The notes: generated from the sequence alone by a model not told the origin. A stretch of 64,000 nucleotides of DNA from Triticum aestivum (GCF_018294505.1 NC_057795.1:516415915-516479914), one strand, 5' to 3'. Shown: positions 12,301 through 24,068, counted from the first letter of the stretch. Program-made: numbers and translations.

Positions 12301-13707
12301 TTGTTAGTTGCAGGTGAAGTTGAAGATTGCTCCATGGTGGACAGGATTTTGTTGGGATATCACAATATCTCTTATATATTATTAATGCATCTATATACTT
12401 GGTAAAGGGTGGAAGGCTCGGCCTTATGCCTGGTGTTTTGTTCCACTCTTGCCACCCCTAGTTTCCGTTATACCGGTGTTATGTTCCCGGATTTTGCGTC
12501 CCTTACGTAGTTGGGTGATTTATGGGACCCCCTTGACAGTTCACTTTGAATAAAACTCCTCCAGCAAGGCCCAACATTGGTTTTACCATTTGCCTCACCA
12601 CCACCTACTTTTCCCTTGGGAGTCGCTCTCTCGAGGGTCATCTTTATTATAGCCCCCCCGGGGGCCTGTGCTTGTCTAAGTGTTGGTCTAAACTAGAGCC
12701 CTTTGCAGCGCCCCCTCAGGGAAACTTGAGGTCTGGCTTTAGTTGTACAGATTGCTCATCCGGTGTTGCCCTGAGAATGAGATATGTGCAGCTCCTATCG
12801 GGATTGTCGGCGCATCGGGCGGTCTTGCTGGTCTTGTTTTACCATTGTCGAAATGTCTTGTAAACCGGGATTCCGAGACTGATCGGGTCTTCCTGGGAGA
12901 AGGTATATCCTTCGTTGATCGTGAGAGCTTATCATGGAATAAGTTGGGACACCCCTGTAGGGTATAAACTTTCGAAAGCCGTGCCTGCGGTTATAGGCAG
13001 AGGGGAATTTGTTAATGTCCGGTTGTAGATAACTTGACACCAGATCCGAATTAAAACGCATCAACCGTGTGTGTAGCCGTGATGGTCTCTTTTCGGCGGA
13101 GTCCAGGAAGTGAACACGGTTTTGGGTTATGTTTGACGTGAGTAGGAGTTCAGGATCATTTCTTGATCATTGCTAGCTTCACGATCGTTGTGCTTGCTCT
13201 CTTCTCGCTCTTATTTGCGTATGTTAGCCACCATATATGCTTAGTCGCTGCTGCAACCTCACCACTTTACCCCTTCCTTTCCCTTTAAGCTTTGCTAGTC
13301 TTGATACCCATGGTAATGGGATTGCTGAGTCCTCGTGGCTCACAGATTACTACAACAACAGTTGCAGGTACATGTTATGCGATGATCATGACACGAGAGC
13401 GATGCTTGCTTGCGTTGAGTTCTTCTTCTGCTTCTTCGATCAGGGGATATGTTCCAGGTCGGCAGCCTGGGCTAGCAGGGTGGATGTCATTTGAGTTTCT
13501 GTTTGTGTTTCATCCGTAGTCGGATGTTGATCTTATGTAAGATGATGTTGTATTCGTATGGCATTGTATGCCTTTTGTATGTATCCCCATCTATTATGTA
13601 ATGTTCATGTAATGATATCCACCTTGCAAAAGCGTTTCAATATGCGGTTCTATCCTTGGTGGGACTTTCGAGTCTCTTTAGGATAGTATCGCATATTGGG
13701 CGTGACA
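9374..13707 (+). mobile_element. solo LTR (4.3 kb) of a gypsy-type retrotransposon
   Basis: The segment starts TGTAACGCCCCGG and ends GGGCGTGACA. It is directly flanked by the same 5-bp duplication, GAGGG (9369-9373 and 13708-13712). No internal domain, PBS or second LTR lies between, so this is a solo LTR left by LTR-LTR recombination. TATATAA at 10243-10249 is a good core promoter; a CG-rich, C/T-rich leader follows. Proline/arginine-rich ORFs at 10.3-11.1 kb come from base composition, not conserved protein. It contains a tRNA-like pol III box pair (11109-11163). Confidence 0.9.
11085..11170 (+). other. tRNA-like A box/B box pair inside the solo LTR
   Basis: TAGCGTAGTGG (11109-11119) matches the pol III A-box consensus TRGCNNAGTGG, and GGATCAAATCC (11153-11163) matches the B box with one change. 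The spacing is 33 bases. The T-arm can pair for four of five positions. CACTCTG (11085-11091) can pair with CAGAGTG (11164-11170) to close the structure. There is no normal acceptor stem, so this is not a working tRNA gene. It may be a tRNA-derived SINE head fixed in the LTR. Confidence 0.5.
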
Positions 13708-13712
13708 GAGGG

Positions 13713-14308
13713 TTTCTGGTGTGCCAGGGTAGTCAGTTGCGGTCGTGGCAACGTTGGAGATGCCCTTTGCTCACATGCGATCCCCACTTGTCATTGAAAA
13801 AGCAAGATTATCCGGCATGGTCTCACGTCCTGGGGATGGAGTTCGCCATGCTACGACACTCCATGGATGTGTCCCGCCGCGCGCGCACTTCGGCTCCCCG
13901 TGCATCCTTGACTAGCCGGGTGTTGATCTGCTGGTCGTGCCACAGCGCTAACGCCACCCTTGGCACACTGAAGCCGACCGTGTCTAGCGACGATGAGCGT
14001 GTCGCTCACTGCAGTCGCCGTGTCTAGAGGCAGTGCGGGAGTTGCGCCATGTAGCTGGCCCCCACGACCCACATGAACGGTTGCCGGTGGCGAGGAGATT
14101 GTGGGCCAGCTCCTCAATTGGACTAGTCTGCGCCATGTCGGCCCGACAGTTGTGCCCCACTTGTTCTCGCACATGCTCTTCCTACTAGGATTTCGCCACG
14201 TATAGCTAGTCCAATAGTAACTTTTTTAAGCTCCCTATCTAATAGTACTAGTCGAGTACTGACAACATCTGCTGTAGAGTATGTAGTGCTAATACTAGTA
14301 CTAGAAGT
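13713..14308. other. flanking DNA, no certain gene
   Basis: GC-rich sequence right of the solo LTR. Minus-strand frames of up to 107 codons (13851-14174) overlap one another in different frames and lack any domain I recognise. It could be decayed genic sequence. Confidence 0.4.
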
Positions 14309-14431
14309 GGATCCTCTGATGTAGGTATCCCTGCCTTACCCTGCCTTTCGGTCACTGACTGGCAGGCCCCATGCTTGCTAGGCCCCGCAAGTCAGTTACT
14401 CAATGGCAGGTTTGGCCACGTCAGGGGATCC
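14309..14431. mobile_element. small TIR element (MITE), copy 1
   Basis: The left end GGATCCTCTGATGT and right end (reverse complement) GGATCCCCTGACGT form imperfect terminal inverted repeats about 123 bp apart. A related copy lies at 57592-57713 with the same interior (CCCTGCCTTTC near the middle). Two copies with matching ends support a mobile unit. No transposase is encoded. Confidence 0.6.
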
Positions 14432-14445
14432 TCATCCGTATTATA

Positions 14446-14485
14446 CTCCCTCTGTTTTTATGTACTCCGCATAAAATGGAGGGAG
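14446..14485. mobile_element. deleted Stowaway MITE (40 bp)
   Basis: CTCCCTCTGTTTTTATGTAC pairs with the closing GGAGGGAG, and TA dinucleotides sit on both sides (14444-14445, 14486-14487). This is the Tc1/mariner Stowaway signature. Almost all of the interior is missing. Confidence 0.7.
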
Positions 14486-14820
14486 TAGTAGTATAAATGA
14501 CGCGGGCAGGGGAGGGGGACGGACGTCGGTTTGCTCTCAACTGCGGTCCCACAAGCGAGCTAAAACGCAAGACGACGCGTGTTCCATTCGGTGAGCAACA
14601 TGGAGGGTCCAGTGTGCCAGGGTGCAACGCGAACGCGGCAAGAGCGATGTACAGTCAAAACCGATTTACCATGTCGTCATCGGAACCACTATTCACATCA
14701 GAACCTTCGCTGCTTGGCCTACACCAGCCACTGCCCAAAACCACACCTCATCTCTAGTCCATTCCCCCACCTTTCAATCCCCTAGTCAGCATCAAGCGTC
14801 TCCTAGTTTGTCGGAAAGCC
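14486..14820 (+). promoter_or_regulatory. putative promoter and 5' leader of the 31-aa-repeat gene
   Basis: TATAAATG near 14491 is a plausible TATA box. A C-rich leader (including CACCTTTCAATCCCC) precedes the ATG at 14821. The TATA box abuts the MITE remnant. Expression cannot be judged from sequence. Confidence 0.35.
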
Positions 14821-15330
14821 ATGGTGCGCCACAAGATCACATACTACAAGGTGATGACGCCGAAGCGCCGCGCAGAAATCACGGTGGTGGTCGGTGCTAC
14901 AGACCTCCATTCCCAAGCTCTCTTTGTGGCGGGCCAATCCCCGAGTTCTCTGGATCCAAGCTCTGAGAAGGAGGAAGATGATATAATGTTCATGGCGGAG
15001 GTCGCGGCGCAGAAGGCCCCCGATGCGCATGAGACGACAGACATCAACTTCGTGCCGATGTCCGGGTCCCCCATGGTGCAGGCGGACCATCGGTTCAACC
15101 TGGCGATACTAAAGGAGGACCGAGGGGCAAAGGCTCAACTCGACGCAGAGCGCACGCATGCCGCTGCCATCGGTGCACTCCTGCAGACGGAACCATATGT
15201 CGTGGGCGTGAACCGGGCGGCGGAGGCTCAACTTGACGCGGAGCGCACGGATGCTGCTATCATCAAGGCCCTCTTGCAGGCGGAACCAGCTGATGGAGGC
15301 GCAACTCTACACGCAGCGCGCGGATGCCGC
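14821..15330 (+). pseudogene. 31-residue tandem-repeat gene, 5' part (split by Angela)
   Basis: The ATG at 14821 opens a GC-rich frame. About 100 residues of unique N-terminus (MVRHKITYYKVMTPKRR..., then an acidic SSEKEEDD patch) are followed by 31-residue tandem repeats of the form AQLDAERxDAAAIxALLQxEP. Two repeats lie in frame. A third is reached only after a shift, because about 20 bp are missing after the second (near 15285). The Angela complex then interrupts the gene at 15330. The repeats look helical and amphipathic. I do not recognise the family. The gene resumes at 31052; the two exons-worth of sequence plus the missing 20 bp give exactly 308 codons including stop. Confidence 0.6.
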
Positions 15331-17070
15331 TGAAGGAAATATGCCCTAGAGGCAATAATAAAGTTATTATTTATTTCCTTATAATCATGATAAATGTTTA
15401 TTATTCATGCTAGAATTGTATTTACCGGAAACATAATACATGTGTGAATACATAGACAAACAAAGTGTCACTAGTATGCCTCTACTTGACTAGCTCGTTA
15501 ATCAAAGATGGTTATGTTTCCTAACCATGAACAATGAGTTGTTATTTGATTAACGAGGTCACATCATTAGTAGAATGATCTGATTGACATGACCCATTCC
15601 ATTAGCTTAGCACCCAATCGTTTAGTATGTTGCTATTGCTTTCTTCATGACTTATACATGTTCCTATAACTATGAGATTATACAACTCCCGTTTACCGGA
15701 GGAACACTTTGGGTACTACCAAACGTCACAACGTAACTGGGTGATTATAAAGGAGTACTACAGGTGTCTCCAATGGTCGATGTTGGGTTGGCGTATTTCG
15801 AGATTAGGATTTGTCACTCCGATTGTCGGAGAGGTATCTCTGGGCCCTCTCGGTAATACACATCACATAAGCCTTGCAAGCATTACAACTAATCTGTTAG
15901 TTGTGAGATGATGTATTACGGAACGAGTAAAGAGACTTGCCAGTAACGAGATTGAACTAGGTATTGGATACCGACGATCGAATCTCGGGCAAGTAACATA
16001 CCGATGACAAAGGGAACAACGTATGTTGTTATGCGGTCTGACCAATAAAGATCTTCGTAGAATATGTAGGAGCCAATATGGGCATCCAGGTCCCGCTATT
16101 GGTTATTGACCAGAGACGTGTCTCGGTCATGTCTACATTGTTCTCGAACCCGTAGGGTCCGCACGCTTAAGGTTACGATGACAGTTATATTATGAGTTTA
16201 TGCATTTTGATGTACCGAAGGTTGTTCGGAGTCCCGGATGTGATCACGGACATGACGACGAGTCTCGAAATGGTCGAGACGTAAAGATTGATATATTGGA
16301 AGCCTATATTTGGATATCGGAAGTGTTCCGGGTGAAATCGGGATTTTACCGGAATACCGGGAGGGTTACCGGAACCCCCCGGGAGCTATTTGGGCCATAG
16401 TGGGCCTTAGTGGAAAAGAGAAGGGGCTTCCCTAGTTGGGCTGCGCCCCCCCCCCTTTCCCCTAGTCCTATTAGGACTAGGAGAGGTGGCCGGCCCCCTC
16501 CTCCTCTTTTCCCCTCCGAGGAATCATAGGAGGACTAGGATTGGAGGGGGAATCCTACTCCCAGAGGGAGTAGGACTCTCCTGCGCCTCCCCCCCTTGGC
16601 GGGCCAGCCTCCCCTCCTCTCCTCCTTTATATACGGAGGCAGGGGCACCTCTAAACACACAAGTTGACACAAGTTGATCCACGTGATCGATTCCCTAGCC
16701 GTGTGCGGTGCCCCCTGCCACCATATTCCTCGATAATACTGTAGCGGAGTTTAGGCGAAGCCCTGCTGCTCTAGTTCATCAAGATCGTCACCACGCCGTC
16801 GTGCTGACGAAACTCTTCCCCGACACTTTGCTGGATCGGAGTCCGGGGATCATCATCGAGCTGAACGTGTGCTCGAACTCGGAGGTGCCGTAGTTTCGGT
16901 GCTTGATCGGTTGGATCGAGAAGACGTACGACTACTTCCTCTACGTCGTGTCATCGCTTCCGCAGTCGGTCTGCGTTGGGTACGTAGACAATACTCTCCC
17001 CTCGTTGCTATGCATCACATGATCTTGCGTGTGCGTAGGAAATTTTTTGATATTACTACGAAACCCAACA
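15331..17070 (+). repeat. Angela 5' LTR (LTR1)
   Basis: The LTR starts TGAAGGAAATATGCCC and ends ACGAAACCCAACA. TATATA is at 16628-16633. It differs from LTR2 and LTR3 at roughly fourteen scattered positions (for example CACCCAATCG against CACCCGATCG, and a rearranged ATCATAGGAGGACT at about 16523). LTR2 and LTR3 share the other base at nearly all of these sites. Confidence 0.9.
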
Positions 17071-17071
17071 G

Positions 17072-17084
17072 TGGTATCAGAGCC
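17072..17084 (+). promoter_or_regulatory. Angela primer-binding site, copy 1
   Basis: TGGTATCAGAGCC lies directly after LTR1 and complements the 3' end of initiator methionine tRNA. It is the standard minus-strand primer site of plant copia elements and looks intact. Confidence 0.85.
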
Positions 17085-18295
17085 AGGTTATTTATGTTGA
17101 TGTTATTTGCACGAGTAGAACACAAGTGAGTTGTGGACGATATGCCTACCAGCATGTCATACTTTGGTTTGGCAGTATTGTTGGACGAGACGACCCGGAC
17201 CAACCTTACGCGTACGCTTACGCGAGACCGGTTCCCTCGACGTGCTTTGCACAGAGATGGCTTGCGGGCGACTGTCTCTCCAACTTTAGTTGAACCAAGT
17301 ATGGCTACGCCCGGTCCTTGCGAAGGTTAAAACAGAGTCTATTTGACAAACTATCGTTGTGGTTTTGATGCGTAGGTGAGATTGGTTCTTAGTTAAGCCC
17401 GTAGCAGCCACGTAAAACATGCAACAACAAAGTAGAGGACGTCTAACTTGTTTTTGCAGGGCATGTTGTGATGTGATATGGTCAAAGCATGATGCTGAAT
17501 TTTATTGTATGAGATGATCATGTTTTGTAACCAAGTTATCGGCAACTGGCAGGAGCCATATGGTTGTCGCTTTATTGTATGCAATGCAATCGCGATGTAA
17601 TGCTTTACTTTATTACTAAATGGTAGTGATAGTCATGGAAGCATAAGATTGGCGAGACGACAAGGATGCTACGATGGAGATCAAGGTGTCGCGCCGGTGA
17701 TGATGATGATCATGACGGTGCTTCGGAGATGGAGATCACAAGCACAAGATGATGATGACCATATCATATCACTTATATTGATTGCATGTGATGTTTATCT
17801 TTTTATGCATCTTATCTTGCTTTGATTGACGGTAGCATTATAAGATGATCTCTCACTAAATTATCAAGAAGTGTTCTCCCTGAGTATGCACCGTTGCCAA
17901 AGTTCGTCGTGCCCAGACACCACGTGATGATCGGGTGTGATAAGCTCTACGTCCATCTACAACGGGTGCAAGCCAGTTTTGCACACGCAGAATACTCAGG
18001 TTAAACTTGACGAGCCTAGCATATGCAGATATGGCCTCGGAACACGGAGACCGAAAGGTCGAGCGTGAATCATATAGTAGATATGATCAACATAACGATG
18101 TTCACCATTGAAAACTACTCCATCTCACGTGATGATCGGTCATGGTTTAGTTGATTTGGATCACGTAATCACTTAGAGGATTAGAGGGATGTCTATCTAA
18201 GTGGGAGTTCTTAAATAATATGATTAATTGAACTTAAATTTATCATGAACTTAGTACCTGATAGTATCTTGCTTGTTTATGTTGATTGTAGATAG
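17085..18295 (+). other. Angela 5' untranslated region, copy 1
   Basis: About 1.2 kb of leader between PBS and gag with several short upstream ATGs and no conserved ORF. From 17071 to about 17710 it differs from copy 2 at nearly twenty sites, including a missing segment of about 10 bp near 17131. After 17710 the two copies are essentially identical. Confidence 0.8.
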
Positions 18296-21200
18296 ATGGC
18301 TCGTGCTGTTGTTCCGTTGAATTTTAATGCGTTCCTTGAGAAAGCAAAGTTGAAAGATGATGGTAGCAATTACACGGACTGGGTCCGTAACTTGAGGATT
18401 ATCCTCATTGCTGCACAGAAAAATTACGTCCTGGAAGCACCGCTGGGTGCCAGGCCTGCTGCTGGAGCAACACCAGATGTTATGAACGTCTGGCAGAGCA
18501 AAGCTGATGACTACTCGATAGTTCAGTGTGCCATGCTTTACGGCTTAGAATCGGGACTTCAACGACGTTTTGAACGTCATGGAGCATATGAGATGTTCCA
18601 GGAGTTGAAGTTAATATTTCAAGCAAATGCCCGAATTGAGAGATATGAAGTCTCCAATAAGTTCTATAGCTGCAAGATGGAGGAGAACAGTTCTGTCAGT
18701 GAGCATATACTCAAAATGTCTGGGTATAATAATCACTTGATTCAATTGGGAGTTAATCTTCCGGATGATTGCGTCATTGACAGAATTCTCCAATCACTGC
18801 CACCAAGCTACAAGAGCTTCGTGATGAACTATAATATGCAAGGGATGAACAAGACTATTCCCGAGCTCTTCGCAATGCTGAAAGCTGCGGAGGTAGAAAT
18901 CAAGAAGGAGCATCAAGTGTTGATGGTTAACAAGACCACTAGTTTCAAGAAAAAGGGCAAAGGGAAGAAAAAGGGGAACTTCAAGAAGAACGGCAAGCAA
19001 GTTGCTGCTCAAGAGAAGAAACCCAAGTCTGGACCTAAGCCTGAAACTGAGTGCTTCTACTGCAAGCAGACTGGTCACTGGAAGCGGAACTGCCCCAAGT
19101 ATTTGGCGGATAAGAAGGATGGCAAGGTGAACAAAGGTATATGTGATATACATGTTATTGATGTGTACCTTACTAGAGCTCGCAGTAGCACCTGGGTATT
19201 TGATACTGGTTCTGTTGCTAATATTTGCAACTCGAAACAGGGACTACGGAATAAGCGGGCACTGGCAAAGGACGAGGTGACGATGCGCGTGGGAAACGGT
19301 TCCAAAGTCGATGTGATCGCAGTCGGCACGCTACCTCTACATCTACCTTCGGGATTAATATTAGACCTAAATAATTGTTATTTGGTGCCAGCGTTGAGCA
19401 TGAACATTATATCTGGATCTTGTTTAATGCGAGACGGTTATTCATTTAAATCAGAGAATAATGGTTGTTCTATTTATATGAGTAATATCTTTTATGGTCA
19501 TGCACCCTTGAAGAGTGGTCTATTCTTATTGAATCTCGATAGTAGTAATACACATATTCATAATATTGAAGCCAAAAGATGCAGAGTTGATAATGAAAGT
19601 GCAACTTATTTGTGGCACTGTCGTTTAGGTCATATCGGTATAAAGCGCATGAAGAAACTCCATGCTGATGGACTTTTGGAACCACTTGATTATGAATCAC
19701 TTGGTACTTGCGAACCGTGCCTCATGGGCAAGATGACTAAAACACCGTTCTCCGGTACTATGGAGAGAGCAACAGATTTGTTGGAAATCATACATACCGA
19801 TGTATGTGGCCCGATGAATATTGAGGCTCGTGGCGGATATCGTTATTTTCTCACCTTCACAGATGATTTAAGCAGATATGGGTATATCTACTTAATGAAA
19901 CATAAGTCTGAAACATTTGAAAAGTTCAAAGAATTTCAGAGTGAAGTTGAAAATCATCGTAACAAGAAAATAAAGTTTCTACGATCTGATCGTGGAGGAG
20001 AATATTTGAGTTACGAGTTTGGTGTACATTTGAAAAACTGTGGAATAGTTTCGCAACTCACGCCACCCGGAACACCACAGCGTAATGGTGTGTCCGAACG
20101 TCGTAATCGTACTTTACTAGATATGGTGCGATCTATGATGTCTCTTACTGATTTACCGCTATCTTTTTGGGGATATGCTTTAGAGACGGCCGCATTCACG
20201 TTAAATAGGGCACCATCAAAATCCGTTGAGACGACGCCTTATGAACTGTGGTTTGGCAAGAAACCAAAGTTGTCGTTTCTTAAAGTTTGGGGCTGCGATG
20301 CTTATGTGAAAAAGCTTCAACCTGATAAGCTCGAACCCAAATCGGAGAAATGTGTCTTCATAGGATACCCAAAGGAAACTGTTGGGTACACCTTCTATCA
20401 CAGATCCGAAGGCAAGACATTCGTTGCTAAGAATGGATCATTTCTAGAGAAGGAGTTTCTCTCGAAAGAAGTGAGTGGGAGGAAAGTAGAACTTGACGAG
20501 GTAACTGTACCCGCTCCCTTACTGGAAAGTAGTTCATCACAGAAAACTGTTTCAGTGACACCTACACCAGTTAGTGAGGAAGCCAATGATAATGATCATG
20601 AAACTTCAGATCAAGATACTGCTGAACCTCGTAGATCAACCAGAGTAAGATCCGCACCAGAGTGGTACGGTAATCCTGTTCTGGAGGTCATGCTACTAGA
20701 TCATGATGAACCTACGAACTATGAAGAAGCGATGGTGAGCCCAGATTCCGCAAAGTGGCTTGAAGCCATGAAATCTGAGATGGGATCCATGTATGAGAAC
20801 AAAGTATGGACTTTGGTTGACTTGCCCGATGATCGGCAAGCAATTGAGAATAAATGGATCTTTAAGAAGAAGACTGACGCTGATGGTAATGTTACTGTCT
20901 ACAAAGCTCGACTTGTCGCAAAAGGTTTTCGGCAAGTTCAAGGGATTGACTACGATGAGACCTTCTCACCCGTAGCGATGCTTAAGTCCGTCCGAATCAT
21001 GTTAGCAATTGCCGCATTTTATGATTATGAAATTTGGCAAATGGATGTCAAAACTGCATTCCTGAATGGATTTCTGGAAGAAGAGTTGTATATGATGCAA
21101 CCAGAAGGTTTTGTCGATCCAAAGGGAGCTAACAAAGTGTGCAAGCTCCAGCGATCCATTTATGGACTGGTGCAAGCCTCTCGGAGTTGGAATAAACGTT

Positions 21201-22282
21201 TTGATAGTGTGATCAAAGCATTTGGTTTTATACAGACTTTCGGAGAAGCCTGTATTTACAAGAAAGTGAGTGGGAGCTCTGTAGCATTTCTGATATTATA
21301 TGTGGATGACATATTACTGATTGGAAATGATATAGAATTTCTGGATAGCATAAAGGGATACTTGAATAAAAGTTTTTCAATGAAAGACCTCGGTGAAGCT
21401 GCTTACATATTAGGCATTAAGATCTATAGAGATAGATCAAGACGCTTAATTGGACTTTCACAAAGCACATACCTTGACAAGATTTTGAAGAAATTCAAAA
21501 TGGATCAAGCAAAGAAAGGGTTCTTGCCTGTATTACAAGGTGTGAAATTGAGTAAGACTCAATGCCCGACCACTGCAGAAGATAGAGAGAATATGAAAGA
21601 TGTTCCCTATGCATCAGCCATAGGCTCTATCATGTATGCAATGCTGTGTACCAGACCTGATGTGTGCCTTGCTATAAGTTTAGCAGGGAGGTACCAAAGT
21701 AATCCAGGAGTGGATCACTGGACAGCGGTCAAGAACATCCTGAAATACCTGAAAAGGACTAAGGATATGTTTCTCGTATATGGAGGTGACAAAGAGCTCA
21801 TCGTAAAAGGTTACGTTGATGCAAGCTTTGACACTGATCCGGACGATTCTAAATCGCAAACCGGATACGTGTTTACATTAAACGGTGGAGCTGTCAGTTG
21901 GTGCAGTTCTAAACAAAGCGTCGTAGCGGGATCTACATGTGAAGCGGAATACATAGCTGCTTCGGAAGCAGCAAATGAAGGAGTCTGGATGAAGGAGTTC
22001 ATATCCGATCTAGGTGTCATACCTAGTGCATCGGGTCCAATGAAAATCTTTTGTGACAATACTGGTGCAATTGCCTTGGCAAAGGAATCCAGATTTCACA
22101 AAAGGACCAAACACATCAAGAGACGCTTCAACTCCATCCGGGATCTAGTCCAGGTGGGAGACATAGAGATTTGCAAGATACATACGGATCTGAATGTTGC
22201 AGACCCGTTGACTAAGCCTCTTCCACGAGCAAAACATGATCAGCACCAAAGCTCCATGGGTGTTAGAATCATTACAGTGTAA
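18296..22282 (+). CDS. Angela gag-pol polyprotein (intact, 1328 aa)
   Basis: A single open frame encodes all copia functions in the order gag, protease, integrase, RT, RNase H. Visible marks: CCHC zinc knuckle CFYCKQTGHWKRNC at residues 253-266, preceded by a Lys-rich RNA-binding stretch; protease FDTGS with Asp303; GAG-pre-integrase zinc site with His441 and His447; integrase DD35E with Asp502, Asp565 and Glu601; RT YVDD at 1002-1005; RNase H GYVDAS with Asp1175. The start ATG follows a 1.2-kb leader and the length is normal for Angela. No stop or frameshift is present, so this copy is potentially able to move, given its intact PBS and LTRs. Confidence 0.95.
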   Translation: MARAVVPLNFNAFLEKAKLKDDGSNYTDWVRNLRIILIAAQKNYVLEAPLGARPAAGATPDVMNVWQSKADDYSIVQCAMLYGLESGLQRRFERHGAYEMFQELKLIFQANARIERYEVSNKFYSCKMEENSSVSEHILKMSGYNNHLIQLGVNLPDDCVIDRILQSLPPSYKSFVMNYNMQGMNKTIPELFAMLKAAEVEIKKEHQVLMVNKTTSFKKKGKGKKKGNFKKNGKQVAAQEKKPKSGPKPETECFYCKQTGHWKRNCPKYLADKKDGKVNKGICDIHVIDVYLTRARSSTWVFDTGSVANICNSKQGLRNKRALAKDEVTMRVGNGSKVDVIAVGTLPLHLPSGLILDLNNCYLVPALSMNIISGSCLMRDGYSFKSENNGCSIYMSNIFYGHAPLKSGLFLLNLDSSNTHIHNIEAKRCRVDNESATYLWHCRLGHIGIKRMKKLHADGLLEPLDYESLGTCEPCLMGKMTKTPFSGTMERATDLLEIIHTDVCGPMNIEARGGYRYFLTFTDDLSRYGYIYLMKHKSETFEKFKEFQSEVENHRNKKIKFLRSDRGGEYLSYEFGVHLKNCGIVSQLTPPGTPQRNGVSERRNRTLLDMVRSMMSLTDLPLSFWGYALETAAFTLNRAPSKSVETTPYELWFGKKPKLSFLKVWGCDAYVKKLQPDKLEPKSEKCVFIGYPKETVGYTFYHRSEGKTFVAKNGSFLEKEFLSKEVSGRKVELDEVTVPAPLLESSSSQKTVSVTPTPVSEEANDNDHETSDQDTAEPRRSTRVRSAPEWYGNPVLEVMLLDHDEPTNYEEAMVSPDSAKWLEAMKSEMGSMYENKVWTLVDLPDDRQAIENKWIFKKKTDADGNVTVYKARLVAKGFRQVQGIDYDETFSPVAMLKSVRIMLAIAAFYDYEIWQMDVKTAFLNGFLEEELYMMQPEGFVDPKGANKVCKLQRSIYGLVQASRSWNKRFDSVIKAFGFIQTFGEACIYKKVSGSSVAFLILYVDDILLIGNDIEFLDSIKGYLNKSFSMKDLGEAAYILGIKIYRDRSRRLIGLSQSTYLDKILKKFKMDQAKKGFLPVLQGVKLSKTQCPTTAEDRENMKDVPYASAIGSIMYAMLCTRPDVCLAISLAGRYQSNPGVDHWTAVKNILKYLKRTKDMFLVYGGDKELIVKGYVDASFDTDPDDSKSQTGYVFTLNGGAVSWCSSKQSVVAGSTCEAEYIAASEAANEGVWMKEFISDLGVIPSASGPMKIFCDNTGAIALAKESRFHKRTKHIKRRFNSIRDLVQVGDIEICKIHTDLNVADPLTKPLPRAKHDQHQSSMGVRIITV

Positions 22283-22302
22283 TCTAGATTATTGACTCTA
22301 GT

Positions 22303-22315
22303 GCAAGTGGGAGAC
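22303..22315 (+). promoter_or_regulatory. Angela polypurine tract, copy 1
   Basis: GCAAGTGGGAGAC directly precedes LTR2. It is the usual plus-strand primer site in this family and is repeated exactly at 29297-29309. Confidence 0.75.
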
Positions 22316-24054
22316 TGAAGGAAATATGCCCTAGAGGCAATAATAAAGTTATTATTTATTTCCTTATAATCATGATAAATGTTTATTATTCATGCTAGAA
22401 TTGTATTTACCGGAAACATAATACATGTGTGAATACATAGACAAACAAAGTGTCACTAGTATGCCTCTACTTGACTAGCTCGTTAATCAAAGATGGTTAT
22501 GTTTCCTAACCATGAACAATGAGTTGTTATTTGATTAACGAGGTCACATCATTAGTAGAATGATCTGATTGACATGACCCATTCCATTAGCTTAGCACCC
22601 GATCGTTTAGTATGTTGCTATTGCTTTCTTCATGACTTATACATGTTCCTATGACTATGAGATTATGCAACTCCCGTTTACCGGAGGAACACTTTGGGTA
22701 CTACCAAACGTCACAACGTAACTGGGTGATTATAAAGGAGTACTACAGGTGTCTCCAATGGTCGATGTTGGGTTGGCGTATTTCGAGATTAGGATTTGTC
22801 ACTCCGATTGTCGGAGAGGTATCTCTGGGCCCTCTCGGTAATACACATCACATAAGCCTTGCAAGCATTACAACTAATATGTTAGTTGTGAGATGATGTA
22901 TTACGGAACGAGTAAAGAGACTTGCCAGTAACGAGATTGAACTAGGTATTGGATACCGACGATCGAATCTCGGGCAAGTAACATACCGATGACAAAGGGA
23001 ACAACGTATGTTGTTATGCGGTCTGACCGATAAAGATCTTCGTAGAATATGTAGGAGCCAATATGGGCATCCAGGTCCCGCTATTGGTTATTGACCGGAG
23101 ACGTGTCTCGGTCATGTCTACATTGTTCTCGAACCCGTAGGGTCCGCACGCTTAAGGTTACGATGACAGTTATATTATGAGTTTATGCATTTTGATGTAC
23201 CGAAGGTTGTTCGGAGTCCCGGATGTGATCACGGACATGACGAGGAGTCTCGAAATGGTCGAGACGTAAAGATTGATATATTGGAAGCCTATATTTGGAT
23301 ATCGGAAGTGTTCCGGGTGAAATCGGGATTTTACCGGAATACCGGGAGGGTTACCGGAACCCCCCGGGAGCTATTTGGGCCATAGTGGGCCTTAGTGGAA
23401 AAGAGAAGGGGCTGCCCTAGTTGGGCTGCGCGCCCCCCCCTTCCCCTAGTCCTATTAGGACTAGGAGAGGTGGCCGGCCCCCTCCTCCTCTTTTCCCCTC
23501 CGAGGAATCCTAGTTGGACTAGGATTGGAGGGGGAATCCTACTCCCAGAGGGAGTAGGACTCTCCTGCGCCTCCCCCCCTTGGCCGGCCAGCCTCCCCTC
23601 CTCTCCTCCTTTATATACGGAGGCAGGGGCACCTCTAAACACACAAGTTGACACAAGTTGATCCACGTGATCGATTCCTTAGCCGTGTGCGGTGCCCCCT
23701 GCCACCATATTCCTCGATAATACTGTAGCGGAGTTTAGGCGAAGCCCTGCTGCTGTAGTTCATCAAGATCGTCACCACGCCGTCGTGCTGACGAAACTCT
23801 TCCCCGACACTTTGCTGGATCGGAGTCCGGGGATCGTCATCGAGCTGAACGTGTGCTCGAACTCGGAGGTGCCGTAGTTTCGGTGCTTGATCGGTTGGAT
23901 CGAGAAGACGTACGACTACTTCCTCTACGTCGTGTCATCGCTTCCGCAGTCGGTCTGCGTTGGGTACGTAGACAATACTCTCCCCTCGTTGCTATGCATC
24001 ACATGATCTTGCGTGTGCGTAGGAAATTTTTTGAAATTACTACGAAACCCAACA
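22316..24054 (+). repeat. Angela middle LTR (LTR2), shared by both bodies
   Basis: This LTR serves as the 3' LTR of copy 1 and the 5' LTR of copy 2. TATATA is at 23612-23617. Across its whole length it follows LTR3, not LTR1, at the diagnostic sites. A simple hybrid of a 5' and a 3' LTR would switch partway. Confidence 0.9.
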
Positions 24055-24055
24055 G

Positions 24056-24068
24056 TGGCATCCGAGCC
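24056..24068 (+). promoter_or_regulatory. Angela primer-binding site, copy 2 (mutated)
   Basis: TGGCATCCGAGCC occupies the PBS position but differs from TGGTATCAGAGCC at two bases, which should weaken pairing with initiator tRNA. Confidence 0.75.

Noticed and set aside
18611..22059. Minus-strand ORFs within the Angela body (and their copies at 25.6-29.1 kb)
   Set aside because: Shadows of the gag-pol frame, repeated identically in both bodies.
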